DNA from: Antennarius striatus
Taxonomy: Eukaryota; Chordata; Actinopteri; Lophiiformes; Antennariidae
NCBI RefSeq assembly: GCF_040054535.1
Contig: NC_090796.1
Coordinates: 12,985,501 to 13,049,500 of the forward strand
Direction: 5' to 3'
Length of the DNA stretch: 64,000 nucleotides
Shown: one piece after another, positions 44,001-54,500 of the stretch
Numbering within the stretch: the stretch's first letter is position 1
Layout of the letters: every line of letters begins with the position of its first letter
Program-made: the position numbers and the translations under genes
The notes under the pieces: generated by a model
Databases searched by the model: none
Seen by the model: the letters and a program-made list of their open reading frames with translations, nothing else
What the model was told of the DNA's origin: nothing

Positions 44001-45460
44001 AATAGGTGGATTATGTCTGCGGAACCTTTGTAAGTAAAGTACTAATTAAGCGAGGTTAACATGGCATATAATTAATCTTTTGTTAGTATAAGATAAGTAT
44101 ATCTTACGATGTGTCATTCTTTTCCATTGCTGCTCAGGTCTTCCGAGAATCTGGTTCCATAATCATTTAACCCCTAATTAAGAACAGAATAGACCCTAAT
44201 AGAATTGCTATGATTATATTAACCACACGTCCTTACAATATCTTTATTACTATGAATTACCAGGTCATGTAATCTAGGTGTTCAAGAAGTACGTTAAAAC
44301 TTTCCCATTTACTCCTATTTTCAAACTGAAAATGCAAGCTTTATATGAGAACATGTACTTAAAACATAATTGTATGTTTACATGCTTTATCTTAAGGGTT
44401 TCATCTACCAACAGCACTTAAATAAATGTAAACCAGAATATATTCTTCTTCTGTTGTTATATATGTATGCCACCCACATCTGCTGCTATTGTCACCTTTT
44501 TGTGGCTCAGCTCTGTTCAAGGTCCTCCCGTCATTATCTCTCATCTCCCTACTCTATCTCCTGTCTGTAGGTGAGTGACAAGGGAGGTGGTGTCCCCTTT
44601 AGGCGGATCGAGAACCTTTTCAGCTACATGTACTCCACCGCTCCTGCCCCACAGATAGGAGAGCATTCCAGGCCTCCACTGGTAGGTAGTTGGGTGCAGA
44701 AAACTGCATTCAATTACTCGATTTCACTCCTACATAAATTGAAAGACAAATGAAGGATTTGTGCAGGCGTAAAGCTGTTAATTGCACCGTATGGTAGAGG
44801 TTGTGTTTTTTTCTGTACCTTCTGTGCTCATTTAGCTTTTTATTTAGATTCTCTTTACTATTTAAAGATTGAAATCCTAGCCTCGTTTGTTGTTTAAAGA
44901 AAAAAAAAGCGACCTCCAGAACAGAGAGCAAACTTGACAAAGGACTTGTTTAATTCGTTGGAGAGCACTGCTGCTTGCAGTGGTACAGAGAACAAAGCCT
45001 CCTTAAACCCTTGATCCCTTCTGTCTCTGTGCAGGCTGGCTTTGGCTATGGTCTACCCATCTCCCGTCTCTATGCCAAGTACTTCCAGGGGGACCTGCAG
45101 CTCTATTCGATGGAGGGCCATGGCACAGACGCTGTCATCTACTTGAAGGTGAGCCAGTCATGGTGATCATGCGTGAAACTGACACGTGTCCAATCGTTTG
45201 CACGCTGAGGTGCAGAATCAAAAGCGTGAACTGCTTTATGACATCAGCAGACCTGTGGATTGAGTCCAGGTGTGACAGGATGATTGTAATTACATCTTGT
45301 CTTCGTGTTCTTCCAGGCGCTGTCCACAGACTCCATCGAGAGGCTGCCGGTATACAACAAAACCGCTCTGAAGAACTACAAAGTCTGCCAAGAGGCTGAC
45401 GACTGGTGTATACCAAGCAAAGAGCCGATAGACATGAGCATCTATAAGGCGGCCAAGTGA
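40960..45460 (+). CDS. pdk2: pyruvate dehydrogenase kinase, mitochondrial; complete, 11 coding exons
   Basis: The enzyme phosphorylates the E1-alpha subunit of pyruvate dehydrogenase in the mitochondrial matrix and slows pyruvate oxidation (family knowledge). Exons are 40960-41077, 41696-41837, 42168-42239, 42412-42596, 43115-43204, 43308-43385, 43672-43745, 43847-43945, 44571-44681, 45035-45148 and 45317-45460. They join in frame to 408 codons plus TGA; human PDK2 has 407 residues. Visible landmarks are a basic, hydrophobic N-terminus ([15 protein letters not shown]), [29 protein letters not shown] (H123), the N-box ELFKNAMRAT (N254), DKGGGVPF (D289), [13 protein letters not shown] (325-337) and the C-terminal DDW (W391). 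[11 protein letters not shown] and [17 protein letters not shown] favour PDK2. DAFQ and MLCDQYYL resemble PDK4, so the paralogue call is good but not certain. Confidence 0.93.
41696..41837 (+). CDS. pdk2: pdk2 coding exon 2, residues 40-86 plus two bases
   Basis: The acceptor follows a T-rich tract ending TTAAG. The exon encodes [20 protein letters not shown] and [20 protein letters not shown], the helical regulatory domain. It ends TG/GTAAGT inside Trp87. Confidence 0.95.
42168..42239 (+). CDS. pdk2: pdk2 coding exon 3, residues 88-110
   Basis: A 72-base exon with acceptor TTGTCAG and donor GTAAGT. It encodes [20 protein letters not shown] and LLE. Confidence 0.94.
42412..42596 (+). CDS. 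pdk2: pdk2 coding exon 4, residues 112-172
   Basis: A 185-base exon with acceptor TTCCCAG and donor GTGAGT. It encodes the catalytic-site [19 protein letters not shown] and [17 protein letters not shown]. Confidence 0.95.
42843..42983 (+). other. unassigned 46-codon ORF in pdk2 intron 4
   Basis: An ATG-initiated frame reads [17 protein letters not shown], then [12 protein letters not shown] and [12 protein letters not shown] before TAA. The first half has a heptad-like pattern. Its acceptor context (TTTTTTAAAG upstream) is weak and no donor is visible, so it does not look like a pdk2 cassette exon. It may be a transposon remnant or chance. Confidence 0.25.
43115..43204 (+). CDS. pdk2: pdk2 coding exon 5, residues 174-202
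   Basis: A 90-base exon with acceptor TGTGCAG. It encodes [20 protein letters not shown] and HCQVGDVVQ. The donor is GTCAGT. The DGTTNP loop matches PDK2 better than PDK1, PDK3 or PDK4. Confidence 0.94.
43308..43385 (+). CDS. pdk2: pdk2 coding exon 6, residues 203-228
   Basis: A 78-base exon with acceptor TGTTCAG and donor GTAAGT. It encodes [20 protein letters not shown] and then MLQEMS. Confidence 0.94.
43672..43745 (+). CDS. pdk2: pdk2 coding exon 7, residues 229-253
   Basis: A 74-base exon with acceptor TTTGCAG and donor GTATGA. It encodes [20 protein letters not shown] and FELFK, the first half of the ATP-binding N-box. Confidence 0.94.
43847..43945 (+). CDS. pdk2: pdk2 coding exon 8, residues 254-286
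   Basis: A 99-base, phase 0 exon with acceptor TATGCAG and donor GTGGGT. It begins NAMRAT, completing the N-box, and continues to GGEDMSIK. Confidence 0.94.
44571..44681 (+). CDS. pdk2: pdk2 coding exon 9, residues 287-323 (G1 box)
   Basis: A 111-base, phase 0 exon with acceptor CTGTAG and donor GTAGGT. It encodes [20 protein letters not shown] and YSTAPAPQ. The exon itself begins GTGAGT, so the acceptor junction also reads as a donor. Confidence 0.94.
45035..45148 (+). CDS. pdk2: pdk2 coding exon 10, residues 324-361 (G2 box)
   Basis: A 114-base, phase 0 exon with acceptor TGTGCAG and donor GTGAGC. It encodes [20 protein letters not shown] and [13 protein letters not shown]. Confidence 0.95.
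45317..45460 (+). CDS. pdk2: pdk2 terminal coding exon 11, residues 362-408
   Basis: The acceptor is TTCCAG. The exon encodes [35 protein letters not shown] and ends KAAK before TGA. The DW pair that stabilises the dimer is present. ALKNY replaces the AW(R/K)HY I recall for PDK1-3. Confidence 0.94.
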   Translation, partial: ALSTDSIERLPVYNKTALKNYKVCQEADDWCIPSKEPIDMSIYKAAK

Positions 45461-46560
45461 AAATGCCCTTGCGGTAGTTAGAGGCTACATTCAACAGCTG
45501 CCTTCATAATTTCTGTCTTCATACTGTTGTAGTTGACTGTCCAGACAGATGCAGACCACCTTTTTCTCCTGCAGAATGGAGCACAGTGTGTTTGTATATC
45601 AATTTGGTTTTACCAGCAGCGTCTGTCATGTTGTTTTGAGTCACGGTTATCCTTTTGGATTTTTTAGAAGACATTTTTTTTGTCATAGTCACCACTGACA
45701 CTTCTCCAATGTCGCATAAACGTGAACTGCAAGTGGACAGGTGCAGGCAGAGGCCGAAGCGGTATCCAGCATGTTCTGGGTGTAGCGTTGGGGCTAAAAA
45801 AGTGTGATTAAGAATGTACTGAGAGCTGAACATAAATAATCTTTTGTTGAGCAACTGAACCAAGACCAGGTCCCACCTTTCATGGTAGGTTTCACCCATG
45901 CCTTACCATAGCAAAGTCACCCAAAGGCTCATTTCATTGAAGTACTTGAAATATTGAAAATAATACTAAATGATGCACCTTGCTAAATTTTAGCTACTGT
46001 GGTTCTGATTATGTGTATTGATTTTGTCCTTTTGAGCATGTGTATTTGTTCAGTGCTCTGTTATTTGAGCCTTAGAACTCACAGTATTCACTATGACCGA
46101 TAAGATACAGCGTTATCTTAACGTTAGTTTCTTGGACCAGGTTAAATGTATGGTACTGATTCTTTGCAATGCATTTGCTTCAATCAATGAAGAAGAGTAT
46201 TATACAATAGGAATTATAGTACAGTGCAATGGGGCCCAGTCGCTGTGTGGTGTCATGCGTTTGAGCATTCTGCATACTCGTGTGCAGGTTTCGTGTTTTT
46301 TTATGTGAACTAGTTGCGAGTGTCGTTAAAGCTGAGAAGGCGATGCATGCCGCATTTCGAGTTCGGTGAGAAAAGACCATTGTTCCACGTTGAGAAACGA
46401 TTCCCGGGTCCATCTTGTGCAGTGTTCTTTTGTATTTATTGTAATTATACAAGTATGTGAAAGTTATTTTTATAGCTGCACACCCTTTACAACTGAAATT
46501 GTTGTATGAACTGTAGATACAATCTAAATAATAAAGAAGAACAACTTCAGTGCAAACAAT
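45461..46560 (+). other. pdk2: pdk2 3' UTR
   Basis: Non-coding sequence from the TGA to just past the AATAAA at 46530. It is AT-rich with no long plus-strand frame. Cleavage is expected about 10-30 bases after the signal. Confidence 0.75.
46530..46535 (+). terminator. pdk2: pdk2 poly(A) signal AATAAA
   Basis: AATAAAG is followed within 35 bases by GT-rich sequence (AATGTGTTGTTTTATT), the expected downstream element. Confidence 0.75.
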
Positions 46561-48273
46561 GTGTTGTTTTATTCTACATACTGAAAAAGTAGTTTTGTTT
46601 TTTTTATTGTAAGGTTCTTATAGTTCAGACGTGTGTTTAAAGTTTAAGTTGGCCATGAACTGAAGTTGAACAAATCTATTCACCCATTCAAGGATTTTCT
46701 ACTGTGGGCACTTGTTGCCTGAATTTCCCCATGTCAGTAAAGGTTTCCCCTCCACTGGTGAGCTGTGGGTACAAATAGGTGGGGGTTTTATTTAGCTGTG
46801 AGGTTAATAGGTTATTCTCCTGGTGGCTGTTTTGAGGTCAGGAGCATTTGAGTCTAAAGGGAAATCCAATAATAGAGGCCTTACATATGCAGCACATGTA
46901 AGGACAGATTTAGCAGCTTGTAGTAGACTTCTATTTGTGAGTAGTGCAGTTGAATCACGTCATTATTATGGTAGGAAGTCTCTACCTAAATCTGAAAAGC
47001 TCTATTATAAGATAGGAAGACATATTTATCATATTTTGTATAAATTAATAAATGACATATTATATCTTCAAATATTAAGCAGCAACACTGTAAGATAGAA
47101 GTAACAAGTTTTATTTCTTAAATCCTTGTTTAAACTTGCTAAATGTCTTAAATATATTCTTTACTTTGTAATGTTTGTGGAATGCAAGTACTGTATTTTA
47201 TTTAATTTTGTCCTGGAATGTTCCTGTTTTTGTTGTTGAATAACTTATCCTAGGTGGTGGTATCAAGTGAGGCTCAGTTTACAGTAAGTGTGGTGTTTAC
47301 TGGTGATCTAAATATGACTGTTGATCCAGGGTGTTTACCTTCAGACCAGCCTGGATACGTCAAAGAGTGGAAAGAATCCAGAAGTACCATTTTCTTATCT
47401 CTTACAAACAAGAGGCTGAGAGATTCTCCATAGCAACAGGATCTGTTACACACTGTAGAACATCACGTCCAGTATCTGCATGTCAGTGTGCTGCAATGTA
47501 CAAGGTACAATATGTACAGCTATAAATGGAACAGATAAATATTCACTCAAATATGCACTCAAATCATTTCATTGTATTTAATAAAACAGGATTACCCTTT
47601 TGGAAATTTAATACCCCATGGGCAGTTCTATGAGTGGTATGTAGAGAGTAGAGTAGAGTGGAGTAGGACTTTATTGTAGAGAGGTTATTGAGCAGGTCAA
47701 CAAGTATATTTGTCATTACAGATGTTATGCTTAAATCAAGAGAAGCAAGTAAAGTTAATGTATTATATACAGTATATATTAGAAAAGATGATGTTAGGTG
47801 CTTAGATTCTTCAACAAAGCTGTGGTCTCAAGAAACCTTTCCTGATGAGAAAGCCAGATAAAGGTTCTGATGCTGGTTGTAGTGGCCGATGGTACTGTTG
47901 AGACCACGAAGGAAGCTGTTTCATCTACAGTACCTACAGACTGGACAGCAATGAAGACTTGGAAGATCTGTCCAGCTCCTGGATTTCTGGTTGAACTTTT
48001 CTCAAGAACTTCTTTTACATGTTAAGTTGCTTGCTAAAAGTGACAGACAAATAACTCAACTCACTGCCTATGATTAATATGAGGTGTAAGAAAATAAATA
48101 AACCAAGGCCTTAATGGATAAATGGTCCACAAATTTAAATGTAGTGTATATTGGTTGGTTGTAGTAAATTAGGCTGATAGACAGTTTATAGGTATTATGG
48201 TCAATGGAACAACTAAAGGTAATGGAAAAGTGTTTGAAATAGTCAAAAGTTATAGATAAATGATTTAAATAAA
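46561..48273. other. intergenic stretch downstream of pdk2
   Basis: AT-rich sequence. A GTAGAGTAGAGTGGAGTAGG simple run lies near 47641-47668, and ACTTTATTGT just after it resembles a reversed LINE tail. No gene was recognised. Confidence 0.6.
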
Positions 48274-48501
48274 TAGTATATACAGTATCAATAGGAAATC
48301 TACACTTAAGACTGAGAACAAACACATTGAAGACTGAGGACAAACGCAAACCTCAGTCAAAGCCCAAGGTGATCTCTGGCCTTTTGACCCTGTTACTGAT
48401 ACTAAGGATCACAGCCCCGACAGCCAAAGTCACGTGTGTGAAAGAGGCGTGTCGCAGGGAGCTGCCAGCAGAGACTGTAGTAACCTCACATTTATAATAA
48501 A
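48274..48501 (+). other. unassigned open frame ending at a poly(A) signal
   Basis: A frame of about 74 codons is open from a stop just before 48274 to TAA at 48495-48497, which overlaps AATAAA at 48496-48501. It has no ATG. A basic stretch (KRKPQSKPK) is followed by a hydrophobic core (VISGLLTLLLILRI) and a short Cys pair (CVKEAC). It could be a terminal exon, part of an old LTR element, or chance. The segment is more GC-rich than its surroundings. Confidence 0.3.
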
Positions 48502-48635
48502 GTATTGTACACTACAGTTTAGTTTTGTGTGTTTCCTTTTTTGTGTGTGTCCAGATAAAATTTAGTTGATACTGATGTCCTTTGTATAAAGTAACTCAAG
48601 AACGCGAGACTGTCTCAGCAATTAAAAATGCTGTT

Positions 48636-48641
48636 TTTATT
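48636..48641 (-). terminator. minus-strand AATAAA poly(A) signal
   Basis: TTTATT on the plus strand reads AATAAA on the minus strand. It could end a minus-strand transcript arriving from the myo1d side, but no proven gene owns it. Confidence 0.3.
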
Positions 48642-50500
48642 GCAAAAATACAAGGCCACAGATCATGACAACATGAAATATCACTTACATAATGTTGGAC
48701 AAAGTTAATACAAAAGCAAACACAATTTTTGCCACAAATTAAAAAATTGTAATTCATTTTAAGGTCTGTCTAATATTAATGTTTTATAACATATTTCATA
48801 CATGCAGACTCTTCTCAGATTTTCAGATTTCAATTCATTAACTCACCCACATTTATTAGTCCACATCTGTTGAGTTACAAATTCAGTCCATGCAGCAGCA
48901 AATGTGATTCTTTTCATGTCCATTAGTTCAGCTGAACTGTTCTTTAACAAAAATGTCTTCCATGTGACATAAAGCATTTTTCTTGCTTAAGTTTACTTCA
49001 TCTGCATGACATAGTAGTCAAATAATTGATGGTAAAACACATGCCCAAAGAACAAAAATCTCCAGACATCTGCTCAAATTGCATGCTGGTCAGAAATACG
49101 CTGATATTAATTTTATACGATAATCACTCACTGACATTGTGAGGAAGAATAGAAATGTCATGTTTTACATAACTATTGTGCTACTGCTGTTTTCCCCAGA
49201 TGGTCGTTATCGTTGTGGCTGTGTTGTGACATATTCATCTTGTGCAGTCCGTGAGAATGAGTTCTGTTTAGGCTGGAAGGCAAAGCGATCATAAAAGTCA
49301 TACATTATACAACAAAAGTTTTTCTTTTTTCAGATGACAGAACTGTGCTGAGCTTCAGTTGCGTTGAACTTACAAAGAGAAAGGAACTTTATATTAAAAC
49401 AAATTATGTGTGACAAACTCAAGTTTTATCACGGTTTCATTTCTTTTTAGATACAAACTGAAGCAAAGGTTTGGAGCATGAAAAGCAAACCGTTTCTCGA
49501 ATAACTAGCTGCTGTATGAAAGGATATACCAAGTCTATTAACAGAACAGTCATTTGATGTTAACTATTCTATCATTAGTTATTACATATATTATAATGGT
49601 TTCAGGAAAATTGCAAAGAAATCTACCACACAATCTTGGTTGTTTCCATACCTATAGTACAGTATTACATATAAAACATAATAACATGTGAAAATGATCA
49701 TTTTTGTCTTCAACCAGGTTTTTGGAAACTCAATTAGAATCATTAGTAGAGTTGTCCTCTCAGTACAACCTAATTCATCAGTGAAGCGTGAATAAGCACA
49801 AATTCAAAGACATAGACACGTTAGCTGATCAAATCAAACGGTTTCTCTTAGCCCCATTGAATTTTATAAAGTCCTCACTGCTGCATGTTTAAATATAGAA
49901 ACTGAATTATTTAAATCACCCAATACATTTGAATAAAACAGATTATGACTATGCAAGGAATCTGACAATTGGTTCCTTAGTGTAAACATGCAATATTGTA
50001 CATCGCTCTGCACACGTCCATCTATAATAGGTAGTTGCCTCTGTTCCACACAAGATGGAGCAATAACATCACTGTAATCTTGGTGGACAACGAGTAGCAC
50101 ACCGGATTAAGTTGTGCTGGTTCAGGTGCCTGTAAAGGAAATTTCAAACAGCAGGCTTGATCCAAATTCAACATGGGTAGATTGAAGGTAATAGTTAGAT
50201 AATAAAATAATAAAACAGTAAAGTGATGACAGCTCAGAGTCCGTCAGCTGATCAAAGAATGCAGAAGTACTCCTAAAATATTTATTCATTCCTATCCCAT
50301 TGAGAAAATAAATGATGAGCCCTCGTTTTTCCTTTTATGGTAACAGCGGGCATCTAAAAAAAAAAAAAAAATCCAGGCCAACACATGAAGCATGTTTTAC
50401 AACTTAGAGGTGGCCCCGTCATCGCTGAAAAATGTAACAGGAACAGTGGAGCTGCGGTCTCCAAGTATTTGCGTCTAGGCTCACACACAGGGCCAGTTTG
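48642..50500. other. intergenic stretch upstream of myo1d
   Basis: AT-rich sequence with no recognised domain. Minus-strand frames at 50100-49864 and 49300-49210 (MYDFYDRFAFQPKQNSFSR-like) are short and lack convincing acceptors. It could be a minus-strand 3' UTR. Confidence 0.5.
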
Positions 50501-50513
50501 ACCAACACCTCAC

Positions 50514-50645
50514 CACAGGGCGGGGGGCGGGGCCTGGGAGAGGCGGCTTCAATCCGATTGGTGGATGCTCGGCTCGCGCCGCAGGACAGAAACTCCAGGA
50601 ACACCCGAGCGGAGATGGCGCACGGTGTAACGGGATGAGGACGTG
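50514..50645 (-). other. candidate minus-strand exon B (132 bp)
   Basis: The acceptor is pyrimidine-rich (TTTCCTCTCCTTCCTGAAG) and the donor is G/GTGAGG. The segment is open in phase 1-1, exactly compatible with candidate exon A. It reads RPHPVTPCAISARVFLEFLS, then a basic, proline-rich stretch ending PPPC. It overlaps the GC and CCAAT boxes read as the myo1d promoter, so one of the two readings may be wrong. Confidence 0.22.
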
Positions 50646-50763
50646 CTTCAGGAAGGAGAGGAAACTGTGTGGGCATGGGCATATGGTCTAATTTATTTGT
50701 AGTGTAAAAGCTAATAATTTACTTTTACCGTTTACACTTTCATTAACATTTTTCTCGACTTAC

Positions 50764-50835
50764 CTGAACATGACTGAAAGTGCAGTTTGACTTTCACGCA
50801 CGAATGACAACGCGCATCCACCTCACAGCTGTCCA
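50764..50835 (-). other. candidate minus-strand exon A, cysteine-rich (72 bp)
   Basis: A long pyrimidine tract ending CTCAG precedes it and a consensus donor (CAG/GTAAGT) follows. The 72 bases are open in phase 1-1 and read DSCEVDARCHSC then VKVKLHFQSCS. The spacing C-x5-C-x2-C-V-x-V resembles a segment of the IL-17 receptor C/E ectodomain as I recall it. It lies just upstream of myo1d exon 1 on the opposite strand. It could be a real gene, a relic, or chance in a CpG island. Confidence 0.3.
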
Positions 50836-50974
50836 CTGAGGAGGAGGGAGAAGGAGGAGGAGAGGAGGTCAGAGAACCACGCCAATGTCCACCCTGTGTT
50901 GGCACCTCAAAAAAGGTTGTTGAAATATTTGTTTCTGGCACACGCCTTAGGGAAGATAAGAAAGAAGTGGCATC

Positions 50975-51069
50975 ATGGCCGAACACGAGAGCCTGGAGTT
51001 TGGAAAAGCCGACTTCGTTCTTTTGGACAATGTGTCTATGGAAGAATTCATGACGAACCTTAAACTCAG
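50975..51069 (+). CDS. myo1d: myo1d coding exon 1, residues 1-31 plus two bases
   Basis: The ATG has a strong context (ATCATGG). The exon reads [20 protein letters not shown] then [11 protein letters not shown] and ends AG/GTAAGC, splitting Arg32. This is nearly the same as the N-terminus recalled for vertebrate myosin ID ([20 protein letters not shown]). Myosin ID is a single-headed actin motor that binds membranes and light chains. In zebrafish it is known for left-right axis formation. Confidence 0.93.
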
Positions 51070-51461
51070 GTAAGCCAGCCCTGCGGCGGCCATTCACCTT
51101 TGTGAGTAAGGTCTTAATGCCCACGAGTACACTAAAGGGTGCATGTTCGTTTTATCCATCTAGCATTATGTTTAGCCCCTCAACAGGTGTTACCTGTAGC
51201 CCACTGACAGTCCACTGTCTCCTGCTAAGCATAAATGAATGTACAGGTTGGCAACACGGGGGTTGATACACGTCTGTTTACTCAGTGCACCTGTGCTTGA
51301 TGTGTAAAATCGGTGTTTTGATGGCAACTCTTGTGCAACAGTAACATTTACATTTAGACTGAAGTTATAGGAGGAGTGTGCCATGCCTGCATTTGATACG
51401 TTCTGTTCATCAAACCGGTAATTCACTTTTAAAAAATGCTGTAAGAGACTCCACCCAAAGG

Positions 51462-51477
51462 ACACACACACACGCAC

Positions 51478-51568
<91 letters not shown>

Positions 51569-51593
51569 CACGCACACACACACGCACACACGC
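51462..51593. repeat. CA microsatellite with ACGC variants, about 66 units
   Basis: CA units with scattered CG interruptions at both ends, 390 bases into myo1d intron 1. Confidence 0.98.
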
Positions 51594-54500
51594 GGTTTCT
51601 CACAGCTGTGTTGTCTATGGCTCTGAGTCAAACATGATGTCAAGCTCCTGTGAATGAAGAGGCAATTGTACGTTGACGTTGCATTTCATTTCCATTTACA
51701 ATGAAAGTGTGAATTTTTACTGACTTATTCAACTGGCCTTAGACTTACATTTGTGTAGGAGATGTTTAAAGGGCATCAGTGCAGCTTCTCACAGATGTAG
51801 ATGATAGATGATTTTATCAGTCTTGATCAAAATATTAAGGTAAAGTTGTCTTAATAGTTAGCTGGCAACTTACAGGATGATGCAAGATATTATATTTAAA
51901 CAATTAAAATTAATTTTTGGCCAGTTTTGAAGATGCATTAAGGAAATTAGAAAAGTCCCTGACTTATATGGTTGCTACTGTAAAGCTCTATGAGGAAATG
52001 TTTTGACTTTAAGACAGGAGGAGTGTAACAGACTGCTTGAGGTGTTGGTTTAATGAAAGTCTTTATCTCTGGAATGTAATCATTCAATGCCTCCACAAAA
52101 GGCTGAAATATTGCACTGATCTGGAGTTTGAACCACTTGACTTCACTTTGATATATGCCAAATATTTGAAATAATACGAGTCATAATCCTCATCATCATC
52201 ATCCCTCTTGTCATAATTCTTTGTGCTTCAAATGCTGTTGGTTTGTAAACTGAATTTTCATTCCAATCCCAGAACAGTGTGGCAGACACTCTGGCTGTAA
52301 TGACGGGTAGAATAAATATTTGGAGGATTTCAAGGATGCCGTTTTCTTCTGTTGAATTTTTGGTGCATGTTTTCCCTTCTATGGCCAAATGGAGTGAACT
52401 ACAGGGCTTATTTAATTTTCCAAGAAGTGATGTAATTACACCTAATCGTTTTTCTGCAGTTTGGGAGAGATGAAGAGAATCTTGACTCTTTATCTTCCTG
52501 TTGACATCTAAATGGTTTATTTGCTTAATTCATGCTCGGAAATAAACATTTGGATAAAAGGCCAAAGAGTTTTGTAGTATATCTATGTCTCTCAACAGAT
52601 ATAAAAGTTGTGTATAATAAATTCTAGCTGTTAGAAATGACTTTGACAGACCTTGATATGCAGAAAACTATTATGTATTGTAGAATGAAATTGACATGAC
52701 AAGAGTGCATGTTTGCAGTTATCCTGTTTTTGTAGCTGTGCCTTTTAAACGAGATAAGCTATGTTGGTGTACAGTAGCTCTGATGGCCGGTCAGGAAGAC
52801 CTCAGATTAACCTGACAGCAACAGGCCTCATTTTCCCATCACTCCTGTATTTGTTCTCTCTCTTGCCAGACAGCTCGTTCTAGAAATGGCATGTGCAGAT
52901 TGTTATTTATGGAGGGTGTGACCAGCCATGAGTGCTTCCTCTCTGCTCCTTTTCCCGTAGTCTGAGGGTGCTTGTCTGGGGCGGGAGTAGGCCACTTGAA
53001 GGAGGGCATGAGGCATCTAATGATCTCCATTTGTACTGAAAACATTATCCAAAACAAGTAGGCCTGGATCAAGTCTACACGTCTCTCCTGGGTGTGTTTT
53101 GCACTGCATGTGGGAAGTGAGCCTCATATGTAATGATTTCATTCGGGTACTGGAAGGGCATTATGTGTGGTTCCATCAGTCTTACTCACTGAAAGACCAA
53201 AAGCTCAATTGGTCTTTGAGGACTTGTGAAAATCCCCAAATAGAATAAAAGAGTTTTATTTGAAGTGAGTCAGAAGCTGAACTTTGGTGTGTAGCTAGCC
53301 CTACATTTAGTGACTCTCCCCCTTTTTGGCTTTGGATATCAACCAACTGAAATAGACTACTGCACATGGGGATTTCTACTGGTGTCACTGAACCCTTTAC
53401 TTGTTGAGTAGGCAATCAAGTCTTTCAGTAGTTGCATGTGAACCATGATTTGGAAAAGATTGCTCGCTTCCCCTCAGGGTGGTGGGACATGCTTGTTTGA
53501 TTTGACATTCACTTTGTTTGACTTGAGGTTGAACTGTGTGACCTGTTTCCCGAGAGCCTCCCGTTCTCTAACCCTAAATAGAGCCGGGCAAATGCCCGAT
53601 GTCTTTGTAGAGATGTCTGGTAGGATAAAAGCTGAAGCTAAATTCCAGGAGGGTCTTGAGAATTTTGCATAAATCGTCCAGACAGTCAGTAAGACTTCCC
53701 AGACTGAAACTGCACAGCCAACCTGTGTTCATGTAGGGGAATCAACTAATGCGTGTCATTAAAAGTGAGTCATGAGAGGAAAATACCCTCATAGACCAAA
53801 CAGAAATAGCTTTGGAATTATTCTTTTAAAGCTGTGTTTGCTCATTCCTTCCCTAAATTGATATTTAATTGATGCCCTTGAGGATACTGCAATTCAAGCA
53901 TCCTGAGGAGTTCCCCTACAAATCATAGGGATTGGGTGTCTGTCACAAGAGCTCTCAGGGAGACTTGGATGAAGATCACCTGGAACAATCCACCTTTACC
54001 TTTAAATGTGGAATGCAATAATGTGCTACTGGAAACGGTTTCAGACTGACAGGGCAGTCTCTCTGGGTATTGTCAGTCTGATGATGCTGTAAACCTTACA
54101 GTTTGTGTGTGTTCCAGCTGCCGGGCAGTTTTCCTGCAGAATGTCTTTATAAGGCAGCATTGTTTAGTTTGCCCCTTGGAATCCAGGAAAAAAAGTTTTG
54201 CTGCATGACTTTTACAGATAATTATGGGAAGATTCTAGTGGGTATCTGCTATATAAGCACTACACAATGGCCTGTGTACTTACCTTTTTAATTGTTATTT
54301 GATCAAGAAATTTTCAAGAGCAATTCAGTAGGGTCTGACCTTCACAGGACTGAATGTTTGGTTTTATTTACCTGTTTATTTACATGACAGGCAGAGCTTA
54401 AATACCACAGCACAGCGGTGGCTGTGGCTCAGGAGGTAGAACTGTTTGTACAGTTAACCTAGAGATTGTCTAGGAACTTTTCCCCAAGTCTGGATGCCAA

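Larger units (their letters stand above)
50500..50974 (+). promoter_or_regulatory. myo1d: myo1d promoter and 5' UTR, with GC box and CCAAT box
   Basis: A GC box (GGGGGCGGGGCC, 50523-50534) and an inverted CCAAT (ATTGG, 50557-50561) lie in a CpG-rich island about 420 bases before the ATG. They mark a TATA-less promoter; the transcription start was not located. The same stretch carries exon-like signals on the minus strand. Confidence 0.55.

Noticed and set aside
49200..49310. Minus-strand frame MYDFYDRFAFQPKQNSFSR to a TAA
   Set aside because: The upstream sequence is purine-rich where an acceptor tract is needed, and it is only about 30 codons, so it is not called as an exon.
49864..50100. 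78-codon minus-strand frame (HQDYSDVIAPSCVEQ)
   Set aside because: An in-frame stop lies between it and the nearest good acceptor (50140 area), and no family was recognised. It is kept only as possible 3' UTR.
50732..51124. 130-codon minus-strand frame over myo1d exon 1
   Set aside because: Most of it is the antisense of myo1d exon 1 and its donor. Only the 50764-50835 part has its own splice signals and is reported separately.
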